Of a DNA stretch of 11,205 nt, positions 1 to 7,222 are shown one piece after another. This DNA comes from an uncultured Collinsella sp. (lineage in GTDB: Bacteria > Actinomycetota > Coriobacteriia > Coriobacteriales > Coriobacteriaceae), in NCBI GenBank assembly GCA_900554905.1, contig USJB01000020.1:1-11205 (forward strand), given 5' to 3'. Position numbers and translations under genes: made by a program. The notes under the pieces were generated by a model, which was given only the letters and a program-made list of their open reading frames with translations, did not search any database and had not been told where the DNA came from. How positions within the stretch are numbered: position 1 is the stretch's first letter; each line of letters opens with the position of its first letter.

Positions 1-1
1 C

Positions 2-1666
2 GCCGGCGGCGCAGGCAGTTATGAGTTCTCCCTGGGCCTTAACGGCCTGGGGCTTTGCGCCACCCAGTATGCGTCGGAATATATGGACGCGGAAATTCAC
101 CGGGACGGCTATTGCTATACCCTGCATTTTGAAAAGGGCGAGAACATCGGCGGCCTGCACAAGGAGCCGTACCACAAGCGCGATACCGGCTCCCGCATTC
201 GCTGGAAGCCGGATATTCAGGTGTTTACGGATATTAACATTCCCCGGGATTGGTTCGTATCCACGATGAAGCGCCAGGCCATTGTTAATGACGGCGTGCA
301 CTTTGTGCTCAAGGAGGAGACCGCCGGCGGCAAGTTCAACACCACCGAATTTTGTTACCAAAACGGTATTCAGGACTATGTGGCGGAGCTGGCAGGGGAC
401 TCCGCTTTTACCACGCCCCAATACTGGGAGTGCGAGCGGGTGGGCCGCGACCGTGCGGATCTCAATGACTATAAGCTGAAGATCAAGGCTGCGGTGTGCT
501 TTTCGCTGAAAACCCAGCTGAAAGAGTATTACCACAACTCCAGCTTTTTGGAGCACGGCGGCTCGCCGGAAAAGGCCTTTCGCAGTGCCTTTGTGAGCCA
601 GATCAATGCCTATCTGAAAGCCAATAACAAGTACGCCAAATCAGATGGTCAGATCAATATTCAGGATGTGGAGGACTGCGTGATCTTTGTGGTGTCCTCC
701 TTCTCCACCAACACTTCTTACGAGAACCAAACCAAAAAGGCGATCACCAATAAGTTTATTCAGGAGGCGATGACCGACTTCTTCCGCAGATCCCTGGAAG
801 TGTACTTTATTGAGAACAAGATGGAGGCGGAGAAGATCGCCAACCAGGTGCTGATAAATATGCGCGCCCGGGTAAAGGCGGAGAACACCCGCAAAACCTT
901 AAAAACCACCTTGCAGTCCAAGATGGATATGACCAACCGCATTCAAAAGTTTGTGGACTGCCGCTCCAAGGATGTAAGCGAGCGAGAGGTGTTTATTGTA
1001 GAGGGCGACTCTGCATTGGGTGCCTGCAAGCAGGCCCGGGACGCCCGGTTCCAGGCGGTGATCCCGGTGCGCGGCAAGATCCTCAACTGCCTGAAAGAGG
1101 ACTACCCGCGCATCTTTAAGTCCGACATCATCATGGACCTTATGCGCGTGCTGGGCTGCGGCGTGGAGATCAAAGACAAGCGCATCAAGAACCTTGGCGC
1201 CTTTGACCTGGACAACCTCAACTGGAACAAGGTCATCATCTGTACGGACGCCGACGTCGACGGTTATCACATCCGCACGCTCGTGCTCACCATGCTCTAT
1301 CGCCTGGTGCCCACGCTTATCGACGAGGGCTACGTGTATATCGCCGAGTCGCCGCTCTACGAGATCAACTGCAAAGAGAAGACCTACTTTGCCTACACCG
1401 AGCTCGAGAAGAACGGCATCCTTAAGGAGATCGGCGACCAAAAGTGCTCGATCAACCGCTCCAAGGGTCTTGGTGAGAACGATCCGGACATGATGTGGCT
1501 CACCACCATGAACCCCGAGACGCGCCGCCTGATCAAGGTGGAGCCCGAGGACGTCACCAAGATGGAAACCATGTTCAACCTTTTGCTTGGCAACGACGAG
1601 GCAGGCCGCAAGCGCCATATCTCCGAGCACGGCAAGGAATACCTGGACCAGCTGGACCTGCAGTAG
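2..1666 (+). CDS. parE: Type IIA DNA topoisomerase subunit B (ParE/GyrB-like), 5' truncated
   Basis: This is the ATPase/TOPRIM subunit of a type IIA topoisomerase, which hydrolyses ATP and works with the A subunit encoded next to pass one DNA duplex through another. The frame is open from base 2, so the true start lies upstream of the window. Visible in order are a GHL-ATPase glycine loop (GLNGLG, bases ~35-52), the transducer region, the TOPRIM motif EGDSALG (from base 1001) followed by IPVRGKILN, the metal-binding TDADVDG (1244-1264), and a C-terminal GLGE/MMW segment. The canonical EGDSAGG reads EGDSALG, and the GyrB/ParE loop GLHGVG reads GLNGLG, so this is a divergent clade; ParE versus GyrB is not settled, and pairing with a GyrA-box-less A subunit favours ParE. 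Oddity: all 24 valine codons before base 1232 avoid GTC, whereas 3 of the 7 from there on use it, suggesting a mosaic gene or a chimeric assembly. It is followed after 45 nt by the A subunit. Confidence 0.9.
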   Translation, partial: AGGAGSYEFSLGLNGLGLCATQYASEYMDAEIHRDGYCYTLHFEKGENIGGLHKEPYHKRDTGSRIRWKPDIQVFTDINIPRDWFVSTMKRQAIVNDGVHFVLKEETAGGKFNTTEFCYQNGIQDYVAELAGDSAFTTPQYWECERVGRDRADLNDYKLKIKAAVCFSLKTQLKEYYHNSSFLEHGGSPEKAFRSAFVSQINAYLKANNKYAKSDGQINIQDVEDCVIFVVSSFSTNTSYENQTKKAITNKFIQEAMTDFFRRSLEVYFIENKMEAEKIANQVLINMRARVKAENTRKTLKTTLQSKMDMTNRIQKFVDCRSKDVSEREVFIVEGDSALGACKQARDARFQAVIPVRGKILNCLKEDYPRIFKSDIIMDLMRVLGCGVEIKDKRIKNLGAFDLDNLNWNKVIICTDADVDGYHIRTLVLTMLYRLVPTLIDEGYVYIAESPLYEINCKEKTYFAYTELEKNGILKEIGDQKCSINRSKGLGENDPDMMWLTTMNPETRRLIKVEPEDVTKMETMFNLLLGNDEAGRKRHISEHGKEYLDQLDLQ

Positions 1667-1711
1667 CAGCAAATCGATAACGACGGCCCATAAGAAGTTC
1701 AAGAGGAAATC

Positions 1712-3952
1712 GTGGCAAAGAAGAAGACGAAGAACCAGCCAAAGAAAAAGCAGGTCAACGCCGAAAACGTCATCGGCCTGCACTCCGAGGTCACCGACCA
1801 GCCGATCACGCAGACGCTCGAGGTCAACTACATGCCCTACGCCATGAGCGTCAACGTCTCGCGTGCGTTCCCCGAGATCGACGGCTTTAAGCCCTCGCAC
1901 CGCAAGCTGCTCTACACCATGTACAAGATGGGTCTGCTCAAGGGCGAGCGCCAGAAGAGCGCCAACATCGTGGGCCAGACCATGAAGCTCAACCCGCACG
2001 GCGATGCCGCGATCTACGAGACGATGGTGCGTCTGGCAACCGGCAACGAGGCGTTGCTCGCCCCCTTCGTGGAGTCGAAGGGCAACTTTGGCAAGTACTA
2101 TTCGGGCGATCTAAGCTACGCCGCCTCGCGTTATACCGAGGCCAAGCTCTCCCCCATCAGCGCCGAGATCTTCAAGGACATCGACAAGGACCCGGTCGAC
2201 TTTGTCGACAGCTACGACGGCGCCATGAAGGAGCCGCGCCTGCTGCCCACCACGTTTCCCAACATCCTTGTCTCGGCCAACAAGGGCATCGGCGTCGCTA
2301 TGGCGTCCGACATCTGCGGTTTCAACCTCAACGAGGTCTGTACTGCCACGATGCATTACCTCAAGGATCCCGACTGCGATCTGCTCGAGTACATGCCCAT
2401 GCCCGACTTCTCGACCGGCGGCGAAATTATCTACCGCCGCGAGGAGATGGAAAAGATTATCGAGACCGGCCTTGGCAGCTTCCAGATCCGCTCCCGCTGG
2501 CGCTGGATTCCCGAAGAGCGCATCATCGAGGTCTACGAGATCCCCTACACCACCAAGACCGATGTCATCATCGAGCGCATCGTCAAGCTCTCCAAGGAGG
2601 GCAAGGTCAAGGAGATTGCTGACATCCGCGACGAAACCGACCTCTCGGGCTTGCGCATCGCCATCGACCTTAAGCGCGGCGTCGACCCCGACAAGCTCAT
2701 GGCCAAGCTCTATCGCTCGACCACGCTGCAGGATTCGTTCTCGTGCAACTTCAACGTGCTCGTCGACGGCTATCCCCGTGTTATGGGCGTGCGCCAGATT
2801 CTGCACGAGTGGGTCAAATGGCGTATTGAGTCCACGCGTCGCCGCATTAACTTTGACCTGGGCAAAAAGTCCGAGCGCCTGCACCTGCTGCACGGCCTCG
2901 AGGCAATCCTGCTCGACATCGACAAGGCCATCGCCATCATCCGCGGCACCAAGCTCGAAGCCGAGGTCGTGCCCAATCTTATGAAGGGTTTCGACATCGA
3001 CGAGACCCAGGCCGAGTTTGTTGCCGAGCTCAAGCTCCGCAACATTAACGAAGAGTACATCCTCAACCGCACCAAGGACATCGCCAAGCTTGAGAGCGAG
3101 ATTGCCGAGCTTGAGGAGATCCTCTCCAGCGAGGAGAACATCAAGAAGGTCATCAGCGACGAGCTGGCCGCGGTCAACAAGAAATATGTGATGCCGCGTC
3201 GCACGGGCAGGATCGAGCCCCATGAGGTTATCGAGGTAAGCTTGGAGCCCGAGGTCGAGGAGTACCCAGTGACCATCATGCTCTCGCGCGATGGCTACCT
3301 TAAGAAGATGACGGACCGCGTGCTCAAGAAGGCGACCACGCTCAAGTACAAGGACGGCGACAAACCCTTTATCGAGTTCCCGTCCTCCAACACCCACGAG
3401 CTGCTGGTCTTTACCAACAAGAGCCAGGTGTACAAGTGCAAGGTCGCGGCGTTTGAGGACACCAAGTCGGCCCAGCTGGGCTCGTACCTGCCGACCGATC
3501 TTGAGATGGAACCCGACGAGAGCGTCATCTGGGTCATCGACCCCGAGGACTACAAGGCCGACGTGCTGTTCGTCTTTGAGAACGGCCGCGTGGTGCGCGT
3601 CGCGCTTTCTGGATACGTCACCAAGACCAACCGCAAGCGCCTCAAGAACGCCATCTACGGCGGCAGCAAGCTGCTGTATGCCCAGGTGCTCAAAGAAGAT
3701 CGCGACATCGCACTGGTCTCGAACGACTACCGCCTGATGAACTTCAACACGTCGCTGCTCAAGACCAAGACGACTACCAACACGCAGGGTGTCCAGGCCT
3801 TTACGGCCAAGAAGGGCCGCTCGGTCACCACCGTCGGCACAACCGAAGAGATCCTTGGCGCCGGCGTCTCGGCCGAGAAGTTCACCGCGCAGAGTCTGCC
3901 CTCCGCCGGTGCCCTCATGAAAGAAAACGACATGCCGAGTCTGTTTGACTAG
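1712..3952 (+). CDS. parC: Type IIA DNA topoisomerase subunit A (ParC-like)
   Basis: This is the DNA breakage-reunion subunit of 746 residues, near the usual length for ParC/GyrA. It starts at GTG 1712 with a purine-rich ribosome site (AAGAGGAA, 1701-1708), and the opening residues are lysine-rich. The winged-helix core carries the active-site tyrosine in AASRYTE (Tyr141), preceded by the quinolone-contact segment NPHGDAAIYE (residues 94-103) and GNFG (124-127). A coiled-coil region with KLESEIAELEE lies around residues 455-475. The last ~230 residues form repeated beta-pinwheel-like blades. I see no GyrA-box (QRRGGKG-like), which favours a decatenase/ParC role over supercoiling gyrase. Alanine 99 and glutamate 103 replace the Ser83 and Asp87 of E. 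coli GyrA. GTC, CTC, GAG and TCG codons dominate, unlike the first 1.2 kb of the upstream gene. The B and A genes probably form one transcript that ends at the hairpin after 3989. Confidence 0.93.
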   Translation: MAKKKTKNQPKKKQVNAENVIGLHSEVTDQPITQTLEVNYMPYAMSVNVSRAFPEIDGFKPSHRKLLYTMYKMGLLKGERQKSANIVGQTMKLNPHGDAAIYETMVRLATGNEALLAPFVESKGNFGKYYSGDLSYAASRYTEAKLSPISAEIFKDIDKDPVDFVDSYDGAMKEPRLLPTTFPNILVSANKGIGVAMASDICGFNLNEVCTATMHYLKDPDCDLLEYMPMPDFSTGGEIIYRREEMEKIIETGLGSFQIRSRWRWIPEERIIEVYEIPYTTKTDVIIERIVKLSKEGKVKEIADIRDETDLSGLRIAIDLKRGVDPDKLMAKLYRSTTLQDSFSCNFNVLVDGYPRVMGVRQILHEWVKWRIESTRRRINFDLGKKSERLHLLHGLEAILLDIDKAIAIIRGTKLEAEVVPNLMKGFDIDETQAEFVAELKLRNINEEYILNRTKDIAKLESEIAELEEILSSEENIKKVISDELAAVNKKYVMPRRTGRIEPHEVIEVSLEPEVEEYPVTIMLSRDGYLKKMTDRVLKKATTLKYKDGDKPFIEFPSSNTHELLVFTNKSQVYKCKVAAFEDTKSAQLGSYLPTDLEMEPDESVIWVIDPEDYKADVLFVFENGRVVRVALSGYVTKTNRKRLKNAIYGGSKLLYAQVLKEDRDIALVSNDYRLMNFNTSLLKTKTTTNTQGVQAFTAKKGRSVTTVGTTEEILGAGVSAEKFTAQSLPSAGALMKENDMPSLFD

Positions 3953-3988
3953 GACGACGGCAGAACCGCCATAAGCTCTCAAAACGGT

Positions 3989-4025
3989 GGGGCCCGGAGC
4001 GCAGCAACATCGCGCTCCGGGCCCC
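3989..4025 (+). terminator. GC-rich hairpin after the topoisomerase pair
   Basis: A perfect 14-bp inverted repeat (arms 3989-4002 and 4012-4025, 9-nt loop) lies 36 nt after the stop codon of the A subunit. The stem is almost all G/C. It is not followed by a clear T-run, so it is a candidate terminator or 3'-end stabiliser rather than a textbook intrinsic terminator. Confidence 0.6.
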
Positions 4026-4105
4026 GCTCGTTGCAACGTAGTCGGAATAATAGGAATCCCCGTTTTTCACTCCTGCAATCCCGCGGCACAAGACATGTTA
4101 AACCG

Positions 4106-4162
4106 TTAGCAAAACTTGCAAAAATTAGCAAAAGTTGCAAAAACTAGCAAAACCTGCAAAGG
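4106..4162. repeat. Three tandem 19-bp A-rich repeats
   Basis: Three head-to-tail 19-nt units run from 4106, 4125 and 4144. The first two differ at one position (TTAGCAAAAC/G TTGCAAAAA). The third begins CTAGCAAAAC and ends CTGCAAAGG. Each unit contains two related half-sites, TAGCAAAA and TTGCAAAA, so a 9-10 nt sub-periodicity is also present. The block is A-rich within GC-rich surroundings and lies directly before the ATPase remnant. Its spacing of about two helix turns suggests a multi-site operator or an iteron-like element; the role is inferred only. Confidence 0.75.
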
Positions 4163-4164
4163 GG

Positions 4165-4637
4165 CCACCGTGGACCGCAGCAAATGTCTCCGCCATGCCA
4201 GGCATGCTCGAAGATATTATCGAGCGAACCAAAGAGGCGGCAGATAGCCGCCTCTCACAGCCTCGCGCGTGCATAAGCGGCGTTCAGATTGGGCCAGTCG
4301 GCATCGATTGGACATATGCTCAGGAGACTCAGGGTAACTGGCGCACGTACATGAATGGCGTCTTCAGGCAACTCGAGAAGCATGACATCGGGCTTCTCTC
4401 GAAACGACCTATCGAGAGCTTTCCGATAAAGACATTGAGTTTTTACTCGCGATGCTGCCCGATTCTGGCCCCAGCAGGGTCTCGGAGATAGCCAAACGCA
4501 TGGGTGTCGCCAGCAACTACGCAAGCCAGTACAAACGCCGCCTTCTCGAGGACGGCGTCATCGGGGAACGTGGGCGTGGTCTCGTTGGCTTTGACATCCC
4601 CGCATTCAGGGAGTTCCTGAGCGAGAAAGTCTCCTAG
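4165..4637 (+). pseudogene. Remnant of an AAA ATPase with C-terminal winged helix
   Basis: Two pieces of what looks like one protein lie in different frames. In frame 1, from about 4165 to ~4400, the text reads PPWTAANVSAMPGMLEDII, then GPVGIDWTYAQETQGNWRTYM and LEKHDIGLL, resembling the middle of actinobacterial AAA ATPases just before the Walker B strand. In frame 3, from 4386, it reads TYRELSDKDIEFLLAMLPD and then SEIAKRMGVASNYASQYKRR with DGVIGERGRG, a C-terminal winged-helix end, stopping at 4635-4637. The P-loop N-terminus is absent, the Walker B and sensor part between the pieces is missing, and the frame changes near 4393-4400. It therefore looks like a doubly deleted pseudogene, not a frameshifted gene. 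The family assignment rests on recalled similarity and was not searched. Short ATG starts at 4135 (as TTG) and 4452 could still express fragments, including a 61-residue DNA-binding end. Confidence 0.65.
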
Positions 4638-4654
4638 CATGCGGAGATTGTCCA

Positions 4655-4747
4655 TAAGGACATCAACGCATGGCAATCAGTAATCCTCTTGGTAAGGGAA
4701 GTAGGCTTTCCGCCAACGCTGATTGCCATGCGTTCTTCTTGTCCTTA
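4655..4747. repeat. Long imperfect inverted repeat, possible two-way terminator
   Basis: Two arms face each other around a 38-nt loop. The inner arms are a perfect 16-bp match (4665-4680 with 4719-4734) and the outer arms a perfect 8-bp match (4655-4662 with 4740-4747), separated by 2 and 5 unpaired bases. The right outer arm includes the stop codon of the minus-strand flavoprotein gene. It sits between that gene and the convergent ATPase remnant, the expected place for a bidirectional terminator, but lacks a T-run. A small mobile-element (MITE-like) origin is an alternative. Confidence 0.65.
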
Positions 4748-5275
4748 GGCGAGCTTGCGAGCGAGCTCTCGCACCTCTTTCAACTTGGGCGACGATGCCA
4801 TGCTGTCGCGCTCGGTCATACCGCTGATGGTGACAATGCCCTGGTCCTCCCACTTGCAGTATGCGCAAGTTGACTTGTACATAGCGATCGCTGCATCATA
4901 GACGCCCTCGCTGTGGCTATCGAGCAAGAGGGCCGTCTTGGTGAACGGGAAGCCCGTGGCACCGAAGGCGTACAGGCGGTCGATGGCGGCCTTCTCCTGC
5001 GCAGTGATATCAAACCAGTAGATAGGCGAAGCGAAGACAACCATATCGGCGCCTTTCAGCGACTCGATCACATCGGCCATGTCATCCGTCTGCACACAGG
5101 TGCCCTCATGGGTAAAGCAGTACTGACATCCCAGACAACCAGCAATCTTTTTGCCGGCAACGCGGACGACCTCGACCGTATGGCCGGCCTCGCGCGCGGT
5201 CTCGGCAAATGCCTCGACCATGGTGTCGGTATTGGCGCCCTTGCGCGGGCTGCCGCTCAATACAACGATTTTCAT
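4745..5275 (-). CDS. Flavodoxin-fold NAD(P)H-dependent oxidoreductase with a four-cysteine motif
   Basis: A 176-residue protein of the NADPH-dependent FMN reductase/iron-sulfur flavoprotein group, a cytosolic FMN enzyme of unknown substrate. The FMN phosphate loop is SGSPRKGANTD (residues 7-17) and a second flavin-contact segment is ASPIYWFD (82-89). Between them lies a cysteine cluster C47-x2-C50-x2-C53-x6-C60 followed by DDM, as in Isf-like proteins, where the compact cysteines bind an Fe-S cluster; whether this copy binds one is not visible from sequence. Start ATG 5275 has a strong ribosome site (AAGGAGAG) at a good distance. It is separated from the upstream hydrolase by 144 nt holding its own candidate promoter and dyad, so it is probably an independent unit. 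Its codons (GTC, GCC, CGC) match the resident style better than those of the hydrolase. Its stop codon lies inside a long inverted repeat. Confidence 0.88.
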   Translation of the reverse strand: MKIVVLSGSPRKGANTDTMVEAFAETAREAGHTVEVVRVAGKKIAGCLGCQYCFTHEGTCVQTDDMADVIESLKGADMVVFASPIYWFDITAQEKAAIDRLYAFGATGFPFTKTALLLDSHSEGVYDAAIAMYKSTCAYCKWEDQGIVTISGMTERDSMASSPKLKEVRELARKLA

Positions 5276-5291
5276 AGGATTCCCTCTCCTT

Positions 5292-5313
5292 CATGCTGCA
5301 GGCGCGCAGCATG
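5292..5313 (-). promoter_or_regulatory. Dyad between promoter and ribosome site of the flavoprotein gene
   Basis: A perfect 8-bp inverted repeat (5292-5299 with 5306-5313, 6-nt loop) lies immediately before the ribosome site of the flavoprotein gene, around its predicted transcription start. It could be a repressor operator or a leader hairpin. Read on the plus strand it is followed by TTTTCTT and so resembles an intrinsic terminator, but nothing obvious is transcribed in that direction. Confidence 0.5.
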
Positions 5314-5318
5314 TTTTC

Positions 5319-5347
5319 TTGTAACCAAAACGAATGGAGTTATTCAA
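5319..5347 (-). promoter_or_regulatory. Candidate promoter of the flavoprotein gene
   Basis: On the minus strand a -35-like TTGAAT (5342-5347) is separated by exactly 17 nt from a -10-like TTACAA (5319-5324). Initiation about 7 nt downstream would fall at the edge of the dyad at 5292-5313. The boxes are only moderately close to the sigma-70 consensus. Confidence 0.35.
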
Positions 5348-5419
5348 TCGCCTCGTTTCAGCTACTCCCACTCTTTAGAAGAATCGTTGCTGGAGACCTG
5401 GCATTAAATCAATACACGC

Positions 5420-6391
5420 TTATTTCAGGTATTCCTCAAAGAACGCCTTCAGCTTTTCAAACGGAATGATATCCATCTGATCGTAGAGGTCGGTATGGCT
5501 GGCGCCGGGGATAATGAACAATTCCTTGTTGTCCCCCGTCAGCTTGTTGTACGCGGTTTCGCTGAAATAACGGGAGTGCGCCTTCTCGCCATGCACCAGC
5601 AGTACCGCAGAGCGAATTTCGCTGCTGTATTGCAAAATCGGCATATTCAAAAAGGACAGCGAAGACGTCACATTCCAGCCGCCGTTGGAGTTCAGGCTGC
5701 GGGGATGATAGCCTCGCGGAGTTTTGTAGTAGGCGTAATAGTCCGCTACAAACTGCGGCGCGTCCTCCGGTAGCGGATCGACCACGCCGCCCGCCAGCGC
5801 ATAGCTGCCGTTTTTATAGTCCTCGGTACGCTGCTCATTCAGCGCTTTCCGCTTTTCAAAGCGCGCCTGCTCGGAATCCTCGGCGTCAAAATAGCCGTTT
5901 GCGGTCACGCGGGTCATATCGTACATGGTCATAGCCGCGGTAGCCTTGATACGGGTGTCGATGGCCGCCGCATTGACTGCCATGCCGCCCCAACCGCAGA
6001 TGCCGATGATGCCGATACGCTCCGGGTCAACGCTTTCCTGCACAGAGAGGAAATCCACCGCTGCGCAGAAGTCCTCGGTGTTGATGTCCGGCGATGCTAC
6101 ATAGCGGGGCGTGCCGCCGCTCTCGCCGGTATAGGACGGGTCAAAGGCAATTGCGAAAAAGCCCAGCTCTGCCATTTTCTGCGCGTACAGACCGGAGGAC
6201 TGCTCCTTCACCGCGCCAAACGGGCCGCTGACGGCGATGGCGGGCAGCTTGCCTTCCGCGTTCTTCGGCACGCACACGTCGGCCGCCAGCGTGATGCCGT
6301 ATCGGTTGTGGAAGGTCGCCTTGTTGTGCTCAACCTTGTCGTTTTTGGGGAACGCCTTGTCCCATTCCTGCGTCAGTTTCAACTGCTCCAT
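5420..6391 (-). CDS. Alpha/beta hydrolase with a Cys nucleophile elbow
   Basis: A 323-residue alpha/beta-hydrolase-fold protein, probably a cytosolic ester or lactone hydrolase; I see no signal peptide. The nucleophile elbow reads IGICGWGG with Cys132 where most family members have serine, as in dienelactone hydrolases. The oxyanion region is SGPFGAVKEQ (55-64). The likely acid is in LVHGEKAHS (Glu269) and the catalytic histidine is His299 in PGASHTDLYD. The start at 6391 lies 2 nt after the stop of the decarboxylase-cupin gene, with AAGGAGG inside the end of that gene, so the two are translated from one message. Its codons (many CTG, GCG, GAA, AAA) differ from the downstream flavoprotein gene, suggesting acquisition with its partner. 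Substrate unknown; context suggests processing of a reactive or lactone-type compound under MerR control. Confidence 0.85.
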   Translation of the reverse strand: MEQLKLTQEWDKAFPKNDKVEHNKATFHNRYGITLAADVCVPKNAEGKLPAIAVSGPFGAVKEQSSGLYAQKMAELGFFAIAFDPSYTGESGGTPRYVASPDINTEDFCAAVDFLSVQESVDPERIGIIGICGWGGMAVNAAAIDTRIKATAAMTMYDMTRVTANGYFDAEDSEQARFEKRKALNEQRTEDYKNGSYALAGGVVDPLPEDAPQFVADYYAYYKTPRGYHPRSLNSNGGWNVTSSLSFLNMPILQYSSEIRSAVLLVHGEKAHSRYFSETAYNKLTGDNKELFIIPGASHTDLYDQMDIIPFEKLKAFFEEYLK

Positions 6392-6393
6392 AC

Positions 6394-7158
6394 CTAAGCC
6401 TCCTTGTCGGTCGCTTTAAGGTATTGCTCGTCGTCCACGGGCTCCAACCACTCGTTGGAAGCCTCCTCGCCCGGAACCTCCACCGCGAGATGGGAGAACC
6501 AGCTGTAGGGCGCCGCACCGTGCCAGTGCTTTACGCCTGCGGGAATATTTACTACATCGCCGGGGCACAGCTCCTGTGCCGGTTTGCCCCATTCCTGGTA
6601 AAGCCCTCGACCAGCCACGCAGACGAGGATCTGTCCGCCACCGCTTTTGGCGTGATGGATGTGCCAGTTGTTGCGGCAGCCGGGCTCAAACGTCACGTTG
6701 TAGACGCCAACCTGCTCGGTGGAAAGGGGCGCGAGGTAGCTTTGCCCAATAAAGTACTTCGCAAATGCGTCGTTGGGGGCACCGATGGGAAAGGCCATCT
6801 CGTTTTGATGCTTGGTTCTTGCGTCGGCGGCATCGCTATCCGCCCAGACCTCCTTCGCCATGCGAAAGGCCGCCCATGCCTTGGGCCAGCCTGCGTAAAA
6901 CGCCGCGTGCGTAAGGATCTCCGCTACCTCCGCCCTGGTCACGCCGTTGTTCTTTGCGGACATCAGATGATATTTGAACGAGGAATCCGTCAGCCCCTGC
7001 GCCATCAGGGCCACCACCGTCACCACGCTTCGGTCTCGAAGTGAGAGCTCGTCCTCCCGGCTCCATACCTCGCCGAACAGCACATCGTCATTGAGCTGTG
7101 CGAATTTGGGAGCAAAGTCCCCCAGGGCATCTCTGCCCGCTGTCTGTTTGATTGCCAT
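6394..7158 (-). CDS. Carboxymuconolactone decarboxylase-like/cupin fusion protein
   Basis: A two-domain cytosolic protein of 254 residues. Residues ~25-108 form a carboxymuconolactone-decarboxylase (CMD) domain with RDRSVVTVVALMAQG, KYHLMSAKNNGVT (His64) and LTHAAFYAGWPKA (His84). It lacks the CxxC pair of AhpD peroxidases, so a decarboxylase or binding role is more likely than peroxide reduction. Residues ~145-228 form a cupin barrel. Motif 1 is WHIHH (His166, His168) with Gln176 in place of the usual glutamate, and motif 2 is PGDVVNIPAGVKHWHG (His211). These residues are suitable metal ligands. Start ATG 7158 is preceded by a good AGGAGGA ribosome site. CMD-cupin fusions are known, often beside hydrolases, flavoproteins and MerR or LysR regulators, but their reactions are mostly unproven. 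It is probably transcribed from the MerR-type promoter near 7365-7395. Confidence 0.88.
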   Translation of the reverse strand: MAIKQTAGRDALGDFAPKFAQLNDDVLFGEVWSREDELSLRDRSVVTVVALMAQGLTDSSFKYHLMSAKNNGVTRAEVAEILTHAAFYAGWPKAWAAFRMAKEVWADSDAADARTKHQNEMAFPIGAPNDAFAKYFIGQSYLAPLSTEQVGVYNVTFEPGCRNNWHIHHAKSGGGQILVCVAGRGLYQEWGKPAQELCPGDVVNIPAGVKHWHGAAPYSWFSHLAVEVPGEEASNEWLEPVDDEQYLKATDKEA

Positions 7159-7222
7159 GATCGATTTCCTCCTGTCGATGGTTTTGAGTGCAAAACTGCT
7201 TCCGCGCGGTCAAGCTGCCCGC

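Noticed and set aside
899..1999. Long minus-strand ORF (366 codons) opposite the topoisomerase genes
   Set aside because: It lies antisense across two well-recognised coding regions, crosses the gap between them, has a leucine/valine/aspartate/histidine-rich shadow composition and no recognisable domain.
2111..4036. Minus-strand ORF of 641 codons
   Set aside because: A complementary-frame shadow of the ParC-like gene caused by GC-rich codons; no ribosome site or family features.
4106..4162. CRISPR array
   Set aside because: The repeats are contiguous with no spacers, only 19 nt long, and no cas genes are near.
6424..7044. Plus-strand ORF of 206 codons
   Set aside because: A shadow of the CMD-cupin gene, which has clear domains and a strong ribosome site on the other strand.
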